A DNA stretch of 19,223 bases. It comes from Flavobacteriaceae bacterium (GTDB taxonomy: Bacteria; Bacteroidota; Bacteroidia; Flavobacteriales; Flavobacteriaceae). Below the pieces are notes generated by a model. That model saw only the letters and a program-made list of their open reading frames with translations, searched no databases and was not told where the DNA came from. The position numbers were made by a program, and so were the translations under genes. Below, in pieces: positions 1 through 7,638 of the stretch (within the stretch, counting starts at the first letter, position 1; each line of letters starts with the position of its first letter). Location: positions 1 to 19,223 of the forward strand of contig JAKIUU010000041.1 in the NCBI GenBank assembly GCA_021647405.1, written 5' to 3'.

Positions 1-31
1 CGCCTAGCTTTGTTATCATGTATTCTACAGA

Positions 32-1033
32 TTAATCTAATTTATCAGTTAATTTAGCAAAAACCTTTTTAGGGTTTTTGTCTTCATATAGTATTTCGTA
101 AATCGCATTAATAATTGGTATTTTTGCTTTATTTGCAATTTTTTCATGAAGTAAATAAGCACTTTTAGTTGCATAATAACCTTCAGCAATCATACTCATT
201 TCTAATTGTGCAGATTTTACTGTGTAACCTTTTCCAATCATGTTTCCGAATAGTCTGTTTCGTGAAAAAACAGAATAACCTGTTACTAATAAATCACCTA
301 AATAAGCAGAGTTATTAATGTTACGTTTCATCTTATGTCGCTTTTTAATAAAACGTTTCATTTCTCTAATGGCATTACTCATTAAAACAGCCTGAAAATT
401 ATCGCCATAACCTAATCCATGTGCTATTCCTGCTGCAATTGCATAAATATTTTTAAGCATTGCGGCATATTCGGTACCAATTAAATCATCCGAAATTTTA
501 GTTTTTATAAAATGACTAGTTAGCATTTTAGCCATCGTTTTTGCCACTTTTTTATCCTTACTTGCTACAGTAAGATAGGACAATCGCTCCATGGCGACTT
601 CTTCGGCATGACATGGTCCCGTGATAACACCTATTTGTTCTATCGGAACATTTAATTTGGAATGAAAATGATCCCCTACTAACATACCACTTTCGGGTAT
701 GATTCCTTTAATTGCCGAAAAGATTACTTTCTCTTTTAAAGGAAGGGTTATCTTATCTAATTCTTTTTTTACAAAAGCCGAAGGAATGGCAAAAATCAAG
801 TAATCGGCATAAGTAACCATTTCATTAATATCTGAAGATAATTTTAGTTTTTTCGGGTCAAACTCCGCTGCACTGATATATTTGGGATTGTGACCGTTTT
901 CTTTAATATACGTAATAGCCTGTTCGTTACGCATATACCAACCAACTTCTTGTTGATTTTCGGTAAGCATTTTTACAATAGCAGTAGCCCAACTTCCGCC
1001 ACCAAAAACAGCAATTTTAGGTTTTTTGTTCAT
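32..1033 (-). CDS. gpsA: NAD(P)-dependent glycerol-3-phosphate dehydrogenase
   Basis: Interconverts dihydroxyacetone phosphate and sn-glycerol 3-phosphate in the cytosol, supplying the phospholipid backbone. With the start chosen here it is 333 residues, the usual GpsA length. The N-terminal Rossmann dinucleotide-binding loop is GGGSWATA at residues 11-18, followed by the family motif GPCHAEEVA (139-147) and the catalytic-lysine segment LKNIYAIAAG (Lys194). The C-terminal substrate domain carries GDLLVTGYS and SRNR. The frame stays open to 1084, but the extra 17 residues are hydrophobic and unlike GpsA, and an exact -7 box (TAATTTTG, minus strand 1064-1057) lies inside that extension. The ATG at 1033-1031 is therefore the likely start. 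Whatever lies downstream on this strand is outside the window. Confidence 0.95.
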   Translation of the reverse strand: MNKKPKIAVFGGGSWATAIVKMLTENQQEVGWYMRNEQAITYIKENGHNPKYISAAEFDPKKLKLSSDINEMVTYADYLIFAIPSAFVKKELDKITLPLKEKVIFSAIKGIIPESGMLVGDHFHSKLNVPIEQIGVITGPCHAEEVAMERLSYLTVASKDKKVAKTMAKMLTSHFIKTKISDDLIGTEYAAMLKNIYAIAAGIAHGLGYGDNFQAVLMSNAIREMKRFIKKRHKMKRNINNSAYLGDLLVTGYSVFSRNRLFGNMIGKGYTVKSAQLEMSMIAEGYYATKSAYLLHEKIANKAKIPIINAIYEILYEDKNPKKVFAKLTDKLD

Positions 1034-1056
1034 AGGTATCAAAAAAATAAGAATCG

Positions 1057-1064
1057 CAAAATTA
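1057..1064 (-). promoter_or_regulatory. Probable -7 promoter box of gpsA
   Basis: TAATTTTG on the minus strand matches the Bacteroidota -7 consensus TAnnTTTG exactly. It lies 23 nt before the chosen gpsA start, the spacing seen at the other genes here. No clear -33 TTTG is visible. It supports the shorter gpsA start because it falls inside the longest open frame. Confidence 0.5.
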
Positions 1065-1248
1065 AGTAATTTAAGATAGAACACAGAGCCGTTTAACTGA
1101 TATTTAAGCTGTTTTTTTTACAAAATTTATATAATAATGAAAAATACCTGACGTCGTTTACTACAAATTCATGTTATTTGTCACATTTCTTTGTGTTTTA
1201 AATATAATATTTGTATTGATGCTGATTAATTAGTAAGTTTGTCCGTTA

Positions 1249-1256
1249 TATTTTTG
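1249..1256 (+). promoter_or_regulatory. Candidate -7 box for the large secreted protein gene
   Basis: TATTTTTG matches TAnnTTTG exactly, but it sits 53 nt before the ATG at 1310, giving a longer leader than at other genes here. The -33 region has only a weak TTA about 20 nt upstream. The rest of the 276-bp gap from gpsA is AT-rich and I see no other structure in it. Confidence 0.35.
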
Positions 1257-1309
1257 AAAATTAAGCTTTTTAGATTTTTGGCTACTACATTAACTAAACT
1301 TTATCAACT

Positions 1310-4132
1310 ATGAAATCAAAATTACTTAGAGGCCTCTTTGTAAGTCTTATGCTAATCAGTTTTACAAAGACCAAAGCCCAAACTTATTGTACGCCTAGTT
1401 TTTCTAGGAGCGCTGGGTATATGGGAATAAAAAAAGTAACGCTCAACACTATTAATAACTCATCTCTTAATAATGGATATACTTTTTATAGTAATACAAG
1501 TACTAATTTAACTCCAGGAAATACATACAATATTAATGTTACTTCCTCTGTTCCTTTTAGTCGTAGAGGGCATTTGAAAGCTCAGTACTTAACTGTTTGG
1601 ATAGATTATAATAGCAATGGTGTTTTTGAAAATAACGAAAAAATAGTAAATAATACTTATTTATATCGTCCTGTGTCTCGTAATTTTATTGTTCCATCGA
1701 ATGTGATTGGTGGTTTAACACGTATGCGTGTAAAAACAAGATGGGTTAGGCGAGGTAAAGTTAATGACCCTTGTCAGACCGTTGGATATGGAGAAACAGA
1801 AGATTATGTTATTAATTTTACCCAACCAATAGTTGTAAAAACCAAACCTTTCACGGCTCTTTTAGATGCTACGGGTAATGTAAGCATCCAAGCCTCAGAT
1901 ATAAACAATGGTTCTACAGGTTTGGGCTTAACTTTAAGTTTAGACGCAGGTCAAGGGCACTTTACCTGTGCCAATATAGGCCCCAATACAGTTACCTTAG
2001 CGGTAACAGATGGAAACAACAACACAGCCACAGGCACAGCCGTAGTTACCGTAGTAGATAACTTAGGCCCAACAGTGCTTACAAAAAACATCGTTCTTGA
2101 TTTAGATGCTGTTGGCGCAGCCACTATTCTGCCCCAAGACATAGACAATGGCAGTTCTGATAATTGTGCCATTGCGAGCATGAGTATATTGCCCAATGCC
2201 TTTACTTGTGCCAATATGGGAGACAACACAGTAACCTTAACGGTAACTGATGTCAATGGCAATATATCTACAAATACAGCCGTAGTTACTATTGTAGACA
2301 ACATATCTCCTGTTGTGACAACCCAAAATGTAACGGTGTATTTAGATGCCAATGGCACAGCAAGTGTTACTGCAGCTCAGGTAGAAAATGGCAGTACAGA
2401 TAATTGTAGCATCGCTTCCTATAGTTTGAGTCTCCCCAGAGGTGGCACGATAGATGTGACCAATATAAGTTGTGCCGATGTAGGGGTACACAATGTTACA
2501 TTAAACGTAACCGACCCCAGTGGCAACACAGGTTCAGGTACAGCACAAATCACCGTGGTTGACAATATAGCCCCTGTTATTAGCTGTCCCACAGACATCA
2601 ATGCAATAGCCACAAGTGCAGCAGGTGCTCTTGTAAACTATACAACCCCTGTAGGCACAGATAACTGTACAGCTACAACAACCTTAACAGCAGGACTGGC
2701 GAGTGGCGCAACCTTCCCAATAGGCACAACAGTTGTTACCCATGTGGTAACAGATGCTTCGGGATTAACGGCAACATGTTCGTTTAATGTTACTGTTGTA
2801 GGGGTACCACCAGTAATTGTCTGTCCAGCTGACATTACCGTAAGTAATGACCCAGGATTGTGTGGGGCTACCGTGAGTTATGCCGCTACAGAAACAGTAG
2901 GCATACCAGCTTCAACGATAACGTATACGATAGCTCCAGGAAGCAGTTTTGCAGTTGGTACAACAGCAGTAACAGCCACAGCAACCAATGCTGTTGGAAG
3001 TTCAACATGTACCTTTAATGTAACGGTAAATGATACAGAAGCGCCTGTGGTGAATGTCCATCCTTTTACCACAACCATCACCAATGGTGTGGCTACGGTA
3101 ACACCTACAGATGTAGATAACTTCAGTACAGATAACTGTGGTATAGCCAGCATGAGTGTCTCTCCAAATACCTTTGTATGTGGCGACCAAGGCAACCATG
3201 TGGTTACTTTAACAGTAACTGACATTCATGGGCTTACAGCAAGTCAAACAACTACGGTAACAGTAGTAGGAGACGTCCCTGTAATAAGTATCAATACTTT
3301 TATGGCTGTGCCCACCCAAAACACCAATACCATTTATTTGGGTTATGGTCCGCAAAGTATGGGCTTAACCACCACCACTACAGGTGGTACAGGCTTTACT
3401 TATAATTGGACAAGTTCAACAGGCGAAATAGTAGCCAGTGTAGCGAATCCTACAATCAGTCCTTTGGTATCTACCACCTATACAGTAACGGTAACCAATG
3501 CCAATGGTTGTAGCGCAACAGCAACAACAGACGTTTGTGTTATAGATGCCAGAGCGATAGGCGAAGACGGAGAATATGAAGGTAAGGTCTTGGTATGTAA
3601 AGGCAGTGACAATGATGGTGACCATGATAAAGAACACAGCAGCAGCAAAGACGGTGATGATGATGGCCACGGTCAAAAAGCAAAAACTGTTAAGAAAAAA
3701 GATGTAGCGGAGTACCTTGAAGAAGGCGGTACTTTAGGCGGCTGTAATGCCACTTGTACCACAACTTATGTAAATGTTATTGTAGAGAATAATAACGATG
3801 ACCATGCCGATAATGACAATGATAATGATGACAATGACCATTCGGATAATAAGGATGATAAAAAGGACAAAGACAAGTCTGGAAGATCAAATGCCAGGAC
3901 AATTATTTATCCAAACCCAGCTGTTGATGAAGTTGTTGTAAGCTTAGATAAAAAAGGCGAAGGAACCATTGAGGTATATGACTACAGTGGCAGAATCATC
4001 TTTAAGAAAAAGGTTAAAAACCTCAAAGAAGGCATCAAACTTAATATGAGAAGTAAAATGTCTGGATCTTACTTTACACGTATTATATACAAAGGGAAGG
4101 TTTATACAGCCATCATATTTAAGAAGAAATAA
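1310..4132 (+). CDS. T9SS-exported GEVED/HYR-repeat surface protein with Asp-rich region
   Basis: A 940-residue exported protein, probably on the cell surface; exact role unknown, adhesion or matrix binding being the usual guess. A signal peptide (1-23, cleavage after TKA) is followed by a GEVED domain (about 27-170) with the WIDYNSNGVFE core and the closing GETEDYVINF. Next come about six HYR/Ig-like repeats (about 175-655) marked by VDN-P joints and by DNC/FTC cysteines, then a PKD-like segment (about 660-745). Residues 758-812 hold a Cys763...Cys812 module containing an Asp/His-rich stretch. A second D/N/H-rich linker covers 827-857. The end (865-940, beginning IIYPNPAVDEVVVS) is a type A T9SS sorting domain, normally removed on export. 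It has no obvious operon partner: a terminator follows at once. The start is set by the signal peptide. Domain calls are strong; function is open. Confidence 0.9.
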   Translation: MKSKLLRGLFVSLMLISFTKTKAQTYCTPSFSRSAGYMGIKKVTLNTINNSSLNNGYTFYSNTSTNLTPGNTYNINVTSSVPFSRRGHLKAQYLTVWIDYNSNGVFENNEKIVNNTYLYRPVSRNFIVPSNVIGGLTRMRVKTRWVRRGKVNDPCQTVGYGETEDYVINFTQPIVVKTKPFTALLDATGNVSIQASDINNGSTGLGLTLSLDAGQGHFTCANIGPNTVTLAVTDGNNNTATGTAVVTVVDNLGPTVLTKNIVLDLDAVGAATILPQDIDNGSSDNCAIASMSILPNAFTCANMGDNTVTLTVTDVNGNISTNTAVVTIVDNISPVVTTQNVTVYLDANGTASVTAAQVENGSTDNCSIASYSLSLPRGGTIDVTNISCADVGVHNVTLNVTDPSGNTGSGTAQITVVDNIAPVISCPTDINAIATSAAGALVNYTTPVGTDNCTATTTLTAGLASGATFPIGTTVVTHVVTDASGLTATCSFNVTVVGVPPVIVCPADITVSNDPGLCGATVSYAATETVGIPASTITYTIAPGSSFAVGTTAVTATATNAVGSSTCTFNVTVNDTEAPVVNVHPFTTTITNGVATVTPTDVDNFSTDNCGIASMSVSPNTFVCGDQGNHVVTLTVTDIHGLTASQTTTVTVVGDVPVISINTFMAVPTQNTNTIYLGYGPQSMGLTTTTTGGTGFTYNWTSSTGEIVASVANPTISPLVSTTYTVTVTNANGCSATATTDVCVIDARAIGEDGEYEGKVLVCKGSDNDGDHDKEHSSSKDGDDDGHGQKAKTVKKKDVAEYLEEGGTLGGCNATCTTTYVNVIVENNNDDHADNDNDNDDNDHSDNKDDKKDKDKSGRSNARTIIYPNPAVDEVVVSLDKKGEGTIEVYDYSGRIIFKKKVKNLKEGIKLNMRSKMSGSYFTRIIYKGKVYTAIIFKKK
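1970..2302 (+). repeat. 240-bp tandem repeat within the HYR/Ig-like region
   Basis: Repeat units 1 and 2 remain similar in DNA as well as protein. TGTGCCAATAT at about 1968 recurs at about 2208, and ACAGCCGTAGTTAC at 2036 recurs at 2276, both offset by exactly 240 bp (80 codons). Later units (to about 3270) follow the same protein pattern but have drifted. Recent duplication or gene conversion, with scope for copy-number change, is the likely reading. Confidence 0.6.
3809..3856 (+). repeat. GAYAAY-type low-complexity repeat encoding Asp/Asn/His-rich linker
   Basis: Short GATAAT/GACAAT/GATGAC units encode residues 834-849, almost entirely Asp, Asn and His. The stretch lies between the cysteine module and the T9SS sorting tail. 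Such DNA can change length by slippage in whole codons. The protein may bind calcium or other cations, but no EF-hand or RTX consensus is visible. Confidence 0.6.
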
Positions 4133-4149
4133 TTCATTCATTTAGAATT

Positions 4150-4194
4150 AAAAGACAGGTTAAAGTCCAATCAACTTTAACCTGTCTTTTTTTT
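4150..4194 (+). terminator. Rho-independent terminator after the secreted protein gene
   Basis: AAAGACAGGTTAAAGT (4151-4166) is perfectly complementary to ACTTTAACCTGTCTTT (4174-4189) around a 7-nt loop. An extra A-T pair gives about 17 bp, followed by a T run to 4194. It begins 18 nt after the stop codon and separates this gene from the TM2 gene. Confidence 0.9.
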
Positions 4195-4245
4195 GACCTA
4201 TACCAAGGGTGTTTAAAATTAACTTTACGGCTATTTAAAAATTAA

Positions 4246-4253
4246 TACCTTAG
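4246..4253 (+). promoter_or_regulatory. Candidate promoter of the TM2-domain gene
   Basis: TACCTTAG differs from TAnnTTTG by one base and lies 22 nt before the ATG, the spacing typical of this window. A TTTA (4224-4227) stands 18 nt upstream where the -33 TTTG would be. A promoter is needed here because a strong terminator precedes it. Confidence 0.35.
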
Positions 4254-4275
4254 CCTTACTAAAAATCTATAAACT

Positions 4276-4551
4276 ATGGAAGTTGTAAACGAAAATGGCA
4301 ATCCCATTTCCCAATCAGAAAATAAAAAATTGGTGGCTGGTATTTTAGCTATAGTAACACCTACAGGTGGATTAGGTATTCATAAATTTATCTTAGGATA
4401 TACCAGAGAAGGCATTATGCAAATAATTTTAACTATTGTAACCTGTGGTGTGGGCGGCTTAATCCCTTTTATTGAAGGCATTATTTACCTCACAAAAACC
4501 GATGAAGAGTTTTACAAAACCTATCAGATTGGTAAACGTGGGTGGTTTTAA
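4276..4551 (+). CDS. TM2-domain small membrane protein
   Basis: A 91-residue inner-membrane protein of unknown function. After a polar N-terminus (1-17) come two hydrophobic helices (about 18-40 and 48-72). The loop between carries the TM2-family signature: GLGIHKFILGYTREGI at about 33-48, matching the family's G-x-H-x-F-Y-L-G pattern with Ile in place of Tyr. The short charged C-terminus ends in KRGWF. It has its own upstream terminator and probable promoter, so it is likely monocistronic. Its stop codon overlaps the stop of the convergent acyltransferase gene by 4 nt, leaving no intergenic space. The family is common in Bacteroidota, often as short hypothetical proteins. Confidence 0.85.
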   Translation: MEVVNENGNPISQSENKKLVAGILAIVTPTGGLGIHKFILGYTREGIMQIILTIVTCGVGGLIPFIEGIIYLTKTDEEFYKTYQIGKRGWF

Positions 4552-6350
4552 GAATCGCCGTTAAGTTTCTTTTCTAAAGCTGCTTGAAACTCCTCCATAA
4601 CAGGTTTAACAGTGCTTTCTGGGATATCTGATATGCGGATATACATAAGGCCGTCTATGGCATTATTAAATTTAGGGTCAACATTAAAGGCTATTAACCG
4701 TGCATTTTGTTTTACATACTTTTTAAGTAGAACGGGCAGTCTTAAACTACCGGGTTCAATTTCGTCAATAATCTTATCGAATTTATTCATATCAGCTTTG
4801 CTGACATCAAAAATAAAATCTTTATCGGCATCTTTTAACCGCACTTTATAATCCTTTTTTGGTTGTACATATTGTGCCACATAAGGATCGTAATAATTCG
4901 ATTTCATAAATTCAATCATTAAAGATTTAGAGAAATTAGAAAATTTATTGCTAATACTCACACCTCCCAACAGGTATTTTAGTTTGGGATATCTGAGGGT
5001 TACATGCACTATCCCTTTCCAGAGCAAGAATAAAGGCATGGGCTTTTGTTGGTATTCATTAATTATAAAAGCACGCCCCATTTCAATGGTTTTACTGAGC
5101 ATTGAGTGCAATTCTGGCTCAAATTTAAACAACTCATTTACGTAAAACCCCGCCACACCTTTGGCTTTAAAAATCTCATCTCCCAGACCCATTCTATAGG
5201 AACCTACCACGCGTTGCGCATCGTTATCCCATAAAAACATGTGTTTATAATACACATCGTAAGCATCAATATCAATGGCTTTATTTGTACCCTCGCCGAT
5301 GGTTCTAAAGGTAATTTCTCTCAACCGACCTATTTCGTGTAAAATATTGGGTATTTGTTTGCTGTCGGCTAAAAAAACCGAATAATTCTTACTGGTTAAA
5401 AGCACCGCATCAGAAGTTTGTAAATTTTCGACCTCTTCAACCAAATGTTCTGTACATACCGCAGAGACAATTGTTTTGGGCTGTGAAGGGAATTTTAATG
5501 TGGGGGTTACAATTTGTAGGGGGCCTTTTTTGTAAGGGTTTGCCAACACATAAGTTTTCATTCTTAAAAAATCTGAAAATTTAGAAAAATCGACATAATT
5601 ATCTTGCTCTTTTACAGGAATGGCTTTCCCTATTCTCACTTTAATGGTTCTTCTTTTTTGAGACAACAATTCTGATGGCAGTTTGGCACTTTTTAACATT
5701 GGACTCAACTTGGCCAAAATGTAAAAAAATGTGCTATTTTTTGCATGGAAACAAATAGGTACAACTGGCACTCTTGCACGTTTAATAAACTTAACTGCCG
5801 TAGCATCCCAAGGTTTGTCTTGAATGAGCATTTCTTTACTATATGTTGACACCTCGCCTGCAGGAAAAATACCCAAAGGATTCCCACTCTTAATATGCTC
5901 AAGGGCTTCCTTTACATTTAGTCTATTTGAGTTACAATCACTTTTACCGTTTTCAAACGGGTTTTTAGACAAAACAAAATCTTTTATTGGGGCTATTTTC
6001 AATAGAATAAAATTGGGTAAAATCTTAAAATCAGGTCGGGTGTTGGCCAGCAATTTTAAAAGTAAAATACCATCTATACCCCCTAGTGGGTGGTTAGAAA
6101 CTGTAATAAAGGCGCCCTCTTTTGGAATGCGTTTTAAATCTTCTTCTGGAATTTCAAAATCAATTTGGAACTCTTTAACCATAGCCTCTAAAAAGGCAAG
6201 TTTGTTTAAGTGTTTAATTTTATCATAAACAGTATTAAGTTCAGAAATACCTAAAATTTTAAGAATCACCCAGCCAATGGCATTGCCAAAAAAACCAAAT
6301 TTATTGATATTTAAAGCTTTAGCAATTTCTTTTGCTGATACTAAACTCAT
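4548..6350 (-). CDS. olsF: Bifunctional OlsF-like aminolipid acyltransferase (LPLAT + GNAT domains)
   Basis: A 600-residue fusion. Residues about 60-250 form a lysophospholipid-acyltransferase domain with NHPLGGIDG (His87, Asp93; the one-residue-longer HX5D form of this subfamily) and FPAGEVST (162-169). Residues about 305-480 form an OlsB-like GNAT domain, with REITFRTIGEG near 344 and LLGGVSIS near 460. In characterised OlsF enzymes the GNAT half N-acylates an amino acid and the LPLAT half adds the second fatty acid, giving ornithine lipid. Bacteroides makes glycine lipids with separate GlsB and GlsA. The amino acid used here cannot be read from sequence. It lies 34 nt after aspartokinase, and an exact -7 box in that gap suggests at least partly independent transcription. 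The enzyme probably acts at the inner face of the cytoplasmic membrane. The family assignment is strong; the substrate is inferred. Confidence 0.85.
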   Translation of the reverse strand: MSLVSAKEIAKALNINKFGFFGNAIGWVILKILGISELNTVYDKIKHLNKLAFLEAMVKEFQIDFEIPEEDLKRIPKEGAFITVSNHPLGGIDGILLLKLLANTRPDFKILPNFILLKIAPIKDFVLSKNPFENGKSDCNSNRLNVKEALEHIKSGNPLGIFPAGEVSTYSKEMLIQDKPWDATAVKFIKRARVPVVPICFHAKNSTFFYILAKLSPMLKSAKLPSELLSQKRRTIKVRIGKAIPVKEQDNYVDFSKFSDFLRMKTYVLANPYKKGPLQIVTPTLKFPSQPKTIVSAVCTEHLVEEVENLQTSDAVLLTSKNYSVFLADSKQIPNILHEIGRLREITFRTIGEGTNKAIDIDAYDVYYKHMFLWDNDAQRVVGSYRMGLGDEIFKAKGVAGFYVNELFKFEPELHSMLSKTIEMGRAFIINEYQQKPMPLFLLWKGIVHVTLRYPKLKYLLGGVSISNKFSNFSKSLMIEFMKSNYYDPYVAQYVQPKKDYKVRLKDADKDFIFDVSKADMNKFDKIIDEIEPGSLRLPVLLKKYVKQNARLIAFNVDPKFNNAIDGLMYIRISDIPESTVKPVMEEFQAALEKKLNGDS

Positions 6351-6370
6351 AGGCTATCTAAGTCAAAAAT

Positions 6371-6378
6371 CAAATATA
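6371..6378 (-). promoter_or_regulatory. Probable -7 box of the OlsF-like gene
   Basis: TATATTTG on the minus strand is an exact TAnnTTTG match, 20 nt before the start at 6350. It sits in the 34-nt gap after the aspartokinase stop. A TTG (6395-6393) lies 14 nt upstream, closer than usual for a -33 element. Confidence 0.5.
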
Positions 6379-6384
6379 TAAATT

Positions 6385-7635
6385 CTATTTTACAATAAGC
6401 TGAATGGTGCTTTCGCTTATTTGTTTAAGCACTATTTCTTTGTCTTTTTCTACTTCATTTACAGCCTCTTCTGTAAAATGTCTTATGGTAAACAAGGTCA
6501 CATTCTCAGAATATTCTACACGATAATGTGTTCTAATTTCTTCGATAAATGCCTCAAAATTTGTGTATTTATCTTCTAAACAAACCCTAAAACTCAAAGC
6601 CGAATTTTGGATAAGATTGACCTTTAATTTATACCTATCTAATAACTGAAATAAGTTGCCAATATTGTGCTCTACCATAAACGAAAAATCCAAAGCCGAG
6701 ATTTGAAGGTATATCTGTTCTTTTTTAACCACAAAACAAGGAACCAATGGCACAACATCTTCTCCTTTTTTTACTTGTGTTCCTTCTAATTTTAAATCGA
6801 TAAAAGACCTCACATATAGTGGAATTGAACTGTTCTCAAGAGGTTTTAAAGTTTTGGGATGAATGACTGAAGCCCCATAAAATGCCATTTCGATGGCTTC
6901 TTTATATGAAATCTGATTTAACAATTTTGTATCCTTAAATTCTCTTGGATCGGCATTTAGAACACCTTGTACATCTTTCCAGATAGTGACATCAGCGGCA
7001 TTTAAACTATAAGCAAAAATAGCGGCTGTATAATCTGAGCCTTCTCTACCCAATGTTGTGGTAAAATTGTCTTTAGTGGCGCCTAAAAAACCTTGTGTAA
7101 TGTACAACTGACCCTTAGTAATGGCATTTGAAATACGGTATTTGGTTTCATCCCAATCAACCTTGGCATCTCTATAATCGTCAGAAGTTACAATAACTTG
7201 TCGCACATCTAACCATTGATTATCAACACCTATTTCGTTTAAATAATTACTGATTATTTTAGTAGATAACATTTCGCCAAAACCCACCAATTGGTCATAA
7301 ATAAAATTATAATTTGTAGAACGGTTGGCTAACATAAAACCTTTTAGCAAGCCAAATATATGCTCTATTTCGAATAAAATAGGATGGTTTCTATCCGTAA
7401 ACAAATCGCCAATAATTTGAGTGTGGTACTTCTTTATTTGCGCTATTTGAGTATCTAAATTTTTATCTTTTTCTATATAAGCTTTTATAACTTTCTCAAA
7501 AGCATTTGTCATTTTACCCATAGCCGAAACAACAACCAGCGTATCAGTATAACCTTTGTGTTGTAAAACTTTTACCAGGTTTTTAACACCAGCGGCATCT
7601 TTAACAGAAGCGCCTCCAAATTTAAAAATTCTCAT
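6385..7635 (-). CDS. lysC: Aspartokinase (monofunctional)
   Basis: Phosphorylates aspartate, the first step toward lysine, threonine, methionine and diaminopimelate, in the cytosol. The 416 residues open with the kinase motif KFGGASV (5-11), then VVSAMGKMTNAF (35-46), GREGSDYTAA (196-205), and IWKDVQGVLNADPR (218-231) in the nucleotide-binding part. The C-terminal 110 residues (from about 305) correspond to the regulatory ACT region, which is divergent and probably sets feedback control. There is no homoserine dehydrogenase domain, so this is not a ThrA-type fusion. It begins 3 nt after the GNAT gene stop, implying co-transcription from the promoter at 8145-8138. The choice between lysC and another aspartokinase symbol is conventional. 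Confidence 0.92.
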   Translation of the reverse strand: MRIFKFGGASVKDAAGVKNLVKVLQHKGYTDTLVVVSAMGKMTNAFEKVIKAYIEKDKNLDTQIAQIKKYHTQIIGDLFTDRNHPILFEIEHIFGLLKGFMLANRSTNYNFIYDQLVGFGEMLSTKIISNYLNEIGVDNQWLDVRQVIVTSDDYRDAKVDWDETKYRISNAITKGQLYITQGFLGATKDNFTTTLGREGSDYTAAIFAYSLNAADVTIWKDVQGVLNADPREFKDTKLLNQISYKEAIEMAFYGASVIHPKTLKPLENSSIPLYVRSFIDLKLEGTQVKKGEDVVPLVPCFVVKKEQIYLQISALDFSFMVEHNIGNLFQLLDRYKLKVNLIQNSALSFRVCLEDKYTNFEAFIEEIRTHYRVEYSENVTLFTIRHFTEEAVNEVEKDKEIVLKQISESTIQLIVK

Positions 7636-7638
7636 TTT

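Noticed and set aside
1..31. Possible start of another minus-strand gene (ATG at 19-17, reading MITKLG) downstream of gpsA.
   Set aside because: Only six codons are inside the window; there is too little to support a gene call.
1034..1084. Seventeen-residue N-terminal extension of GpsA.
   Set aside because: It is unlike GpsA N-termini and contains the probable promoter; the ATG at 1033 gives the normal family length.
1951..3225. Several antisense open frames opposite the repeat region of the large secreted protein (for example 1951-2358 and 2878-3225, minus strand).
   Set aside because: They repeat with the sense repeat units, have Val/Thr-rich translations mirroring the sense codons, and have no homology or promoter I can recognise.
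3809..3856. RTX-type or EF-hand calcium-binding repeats in the acidic linker.
   Set aside because: No GGxGxDxUx nonapeptide and no EF-hand spacing; simply a low-complexity Asp/Asn/His run.
1310..4132. Horizontal transfer of the large surface protein gene, suggested by its higher G+C in the repeat part.
   Set aside because: Gly/Thr/Ala/Val-rich repeats raise G+C through amino-acid use; the flanks show no mobile-element signs, and the T9SS tail fits the host phylum.
5824..6228. A 134-codon plus-strand frame inside the OlsF-like gene.
   Set aside because: It lies entirely antisense to a well-conserved enzyme and its translation shows no recognisable domain.
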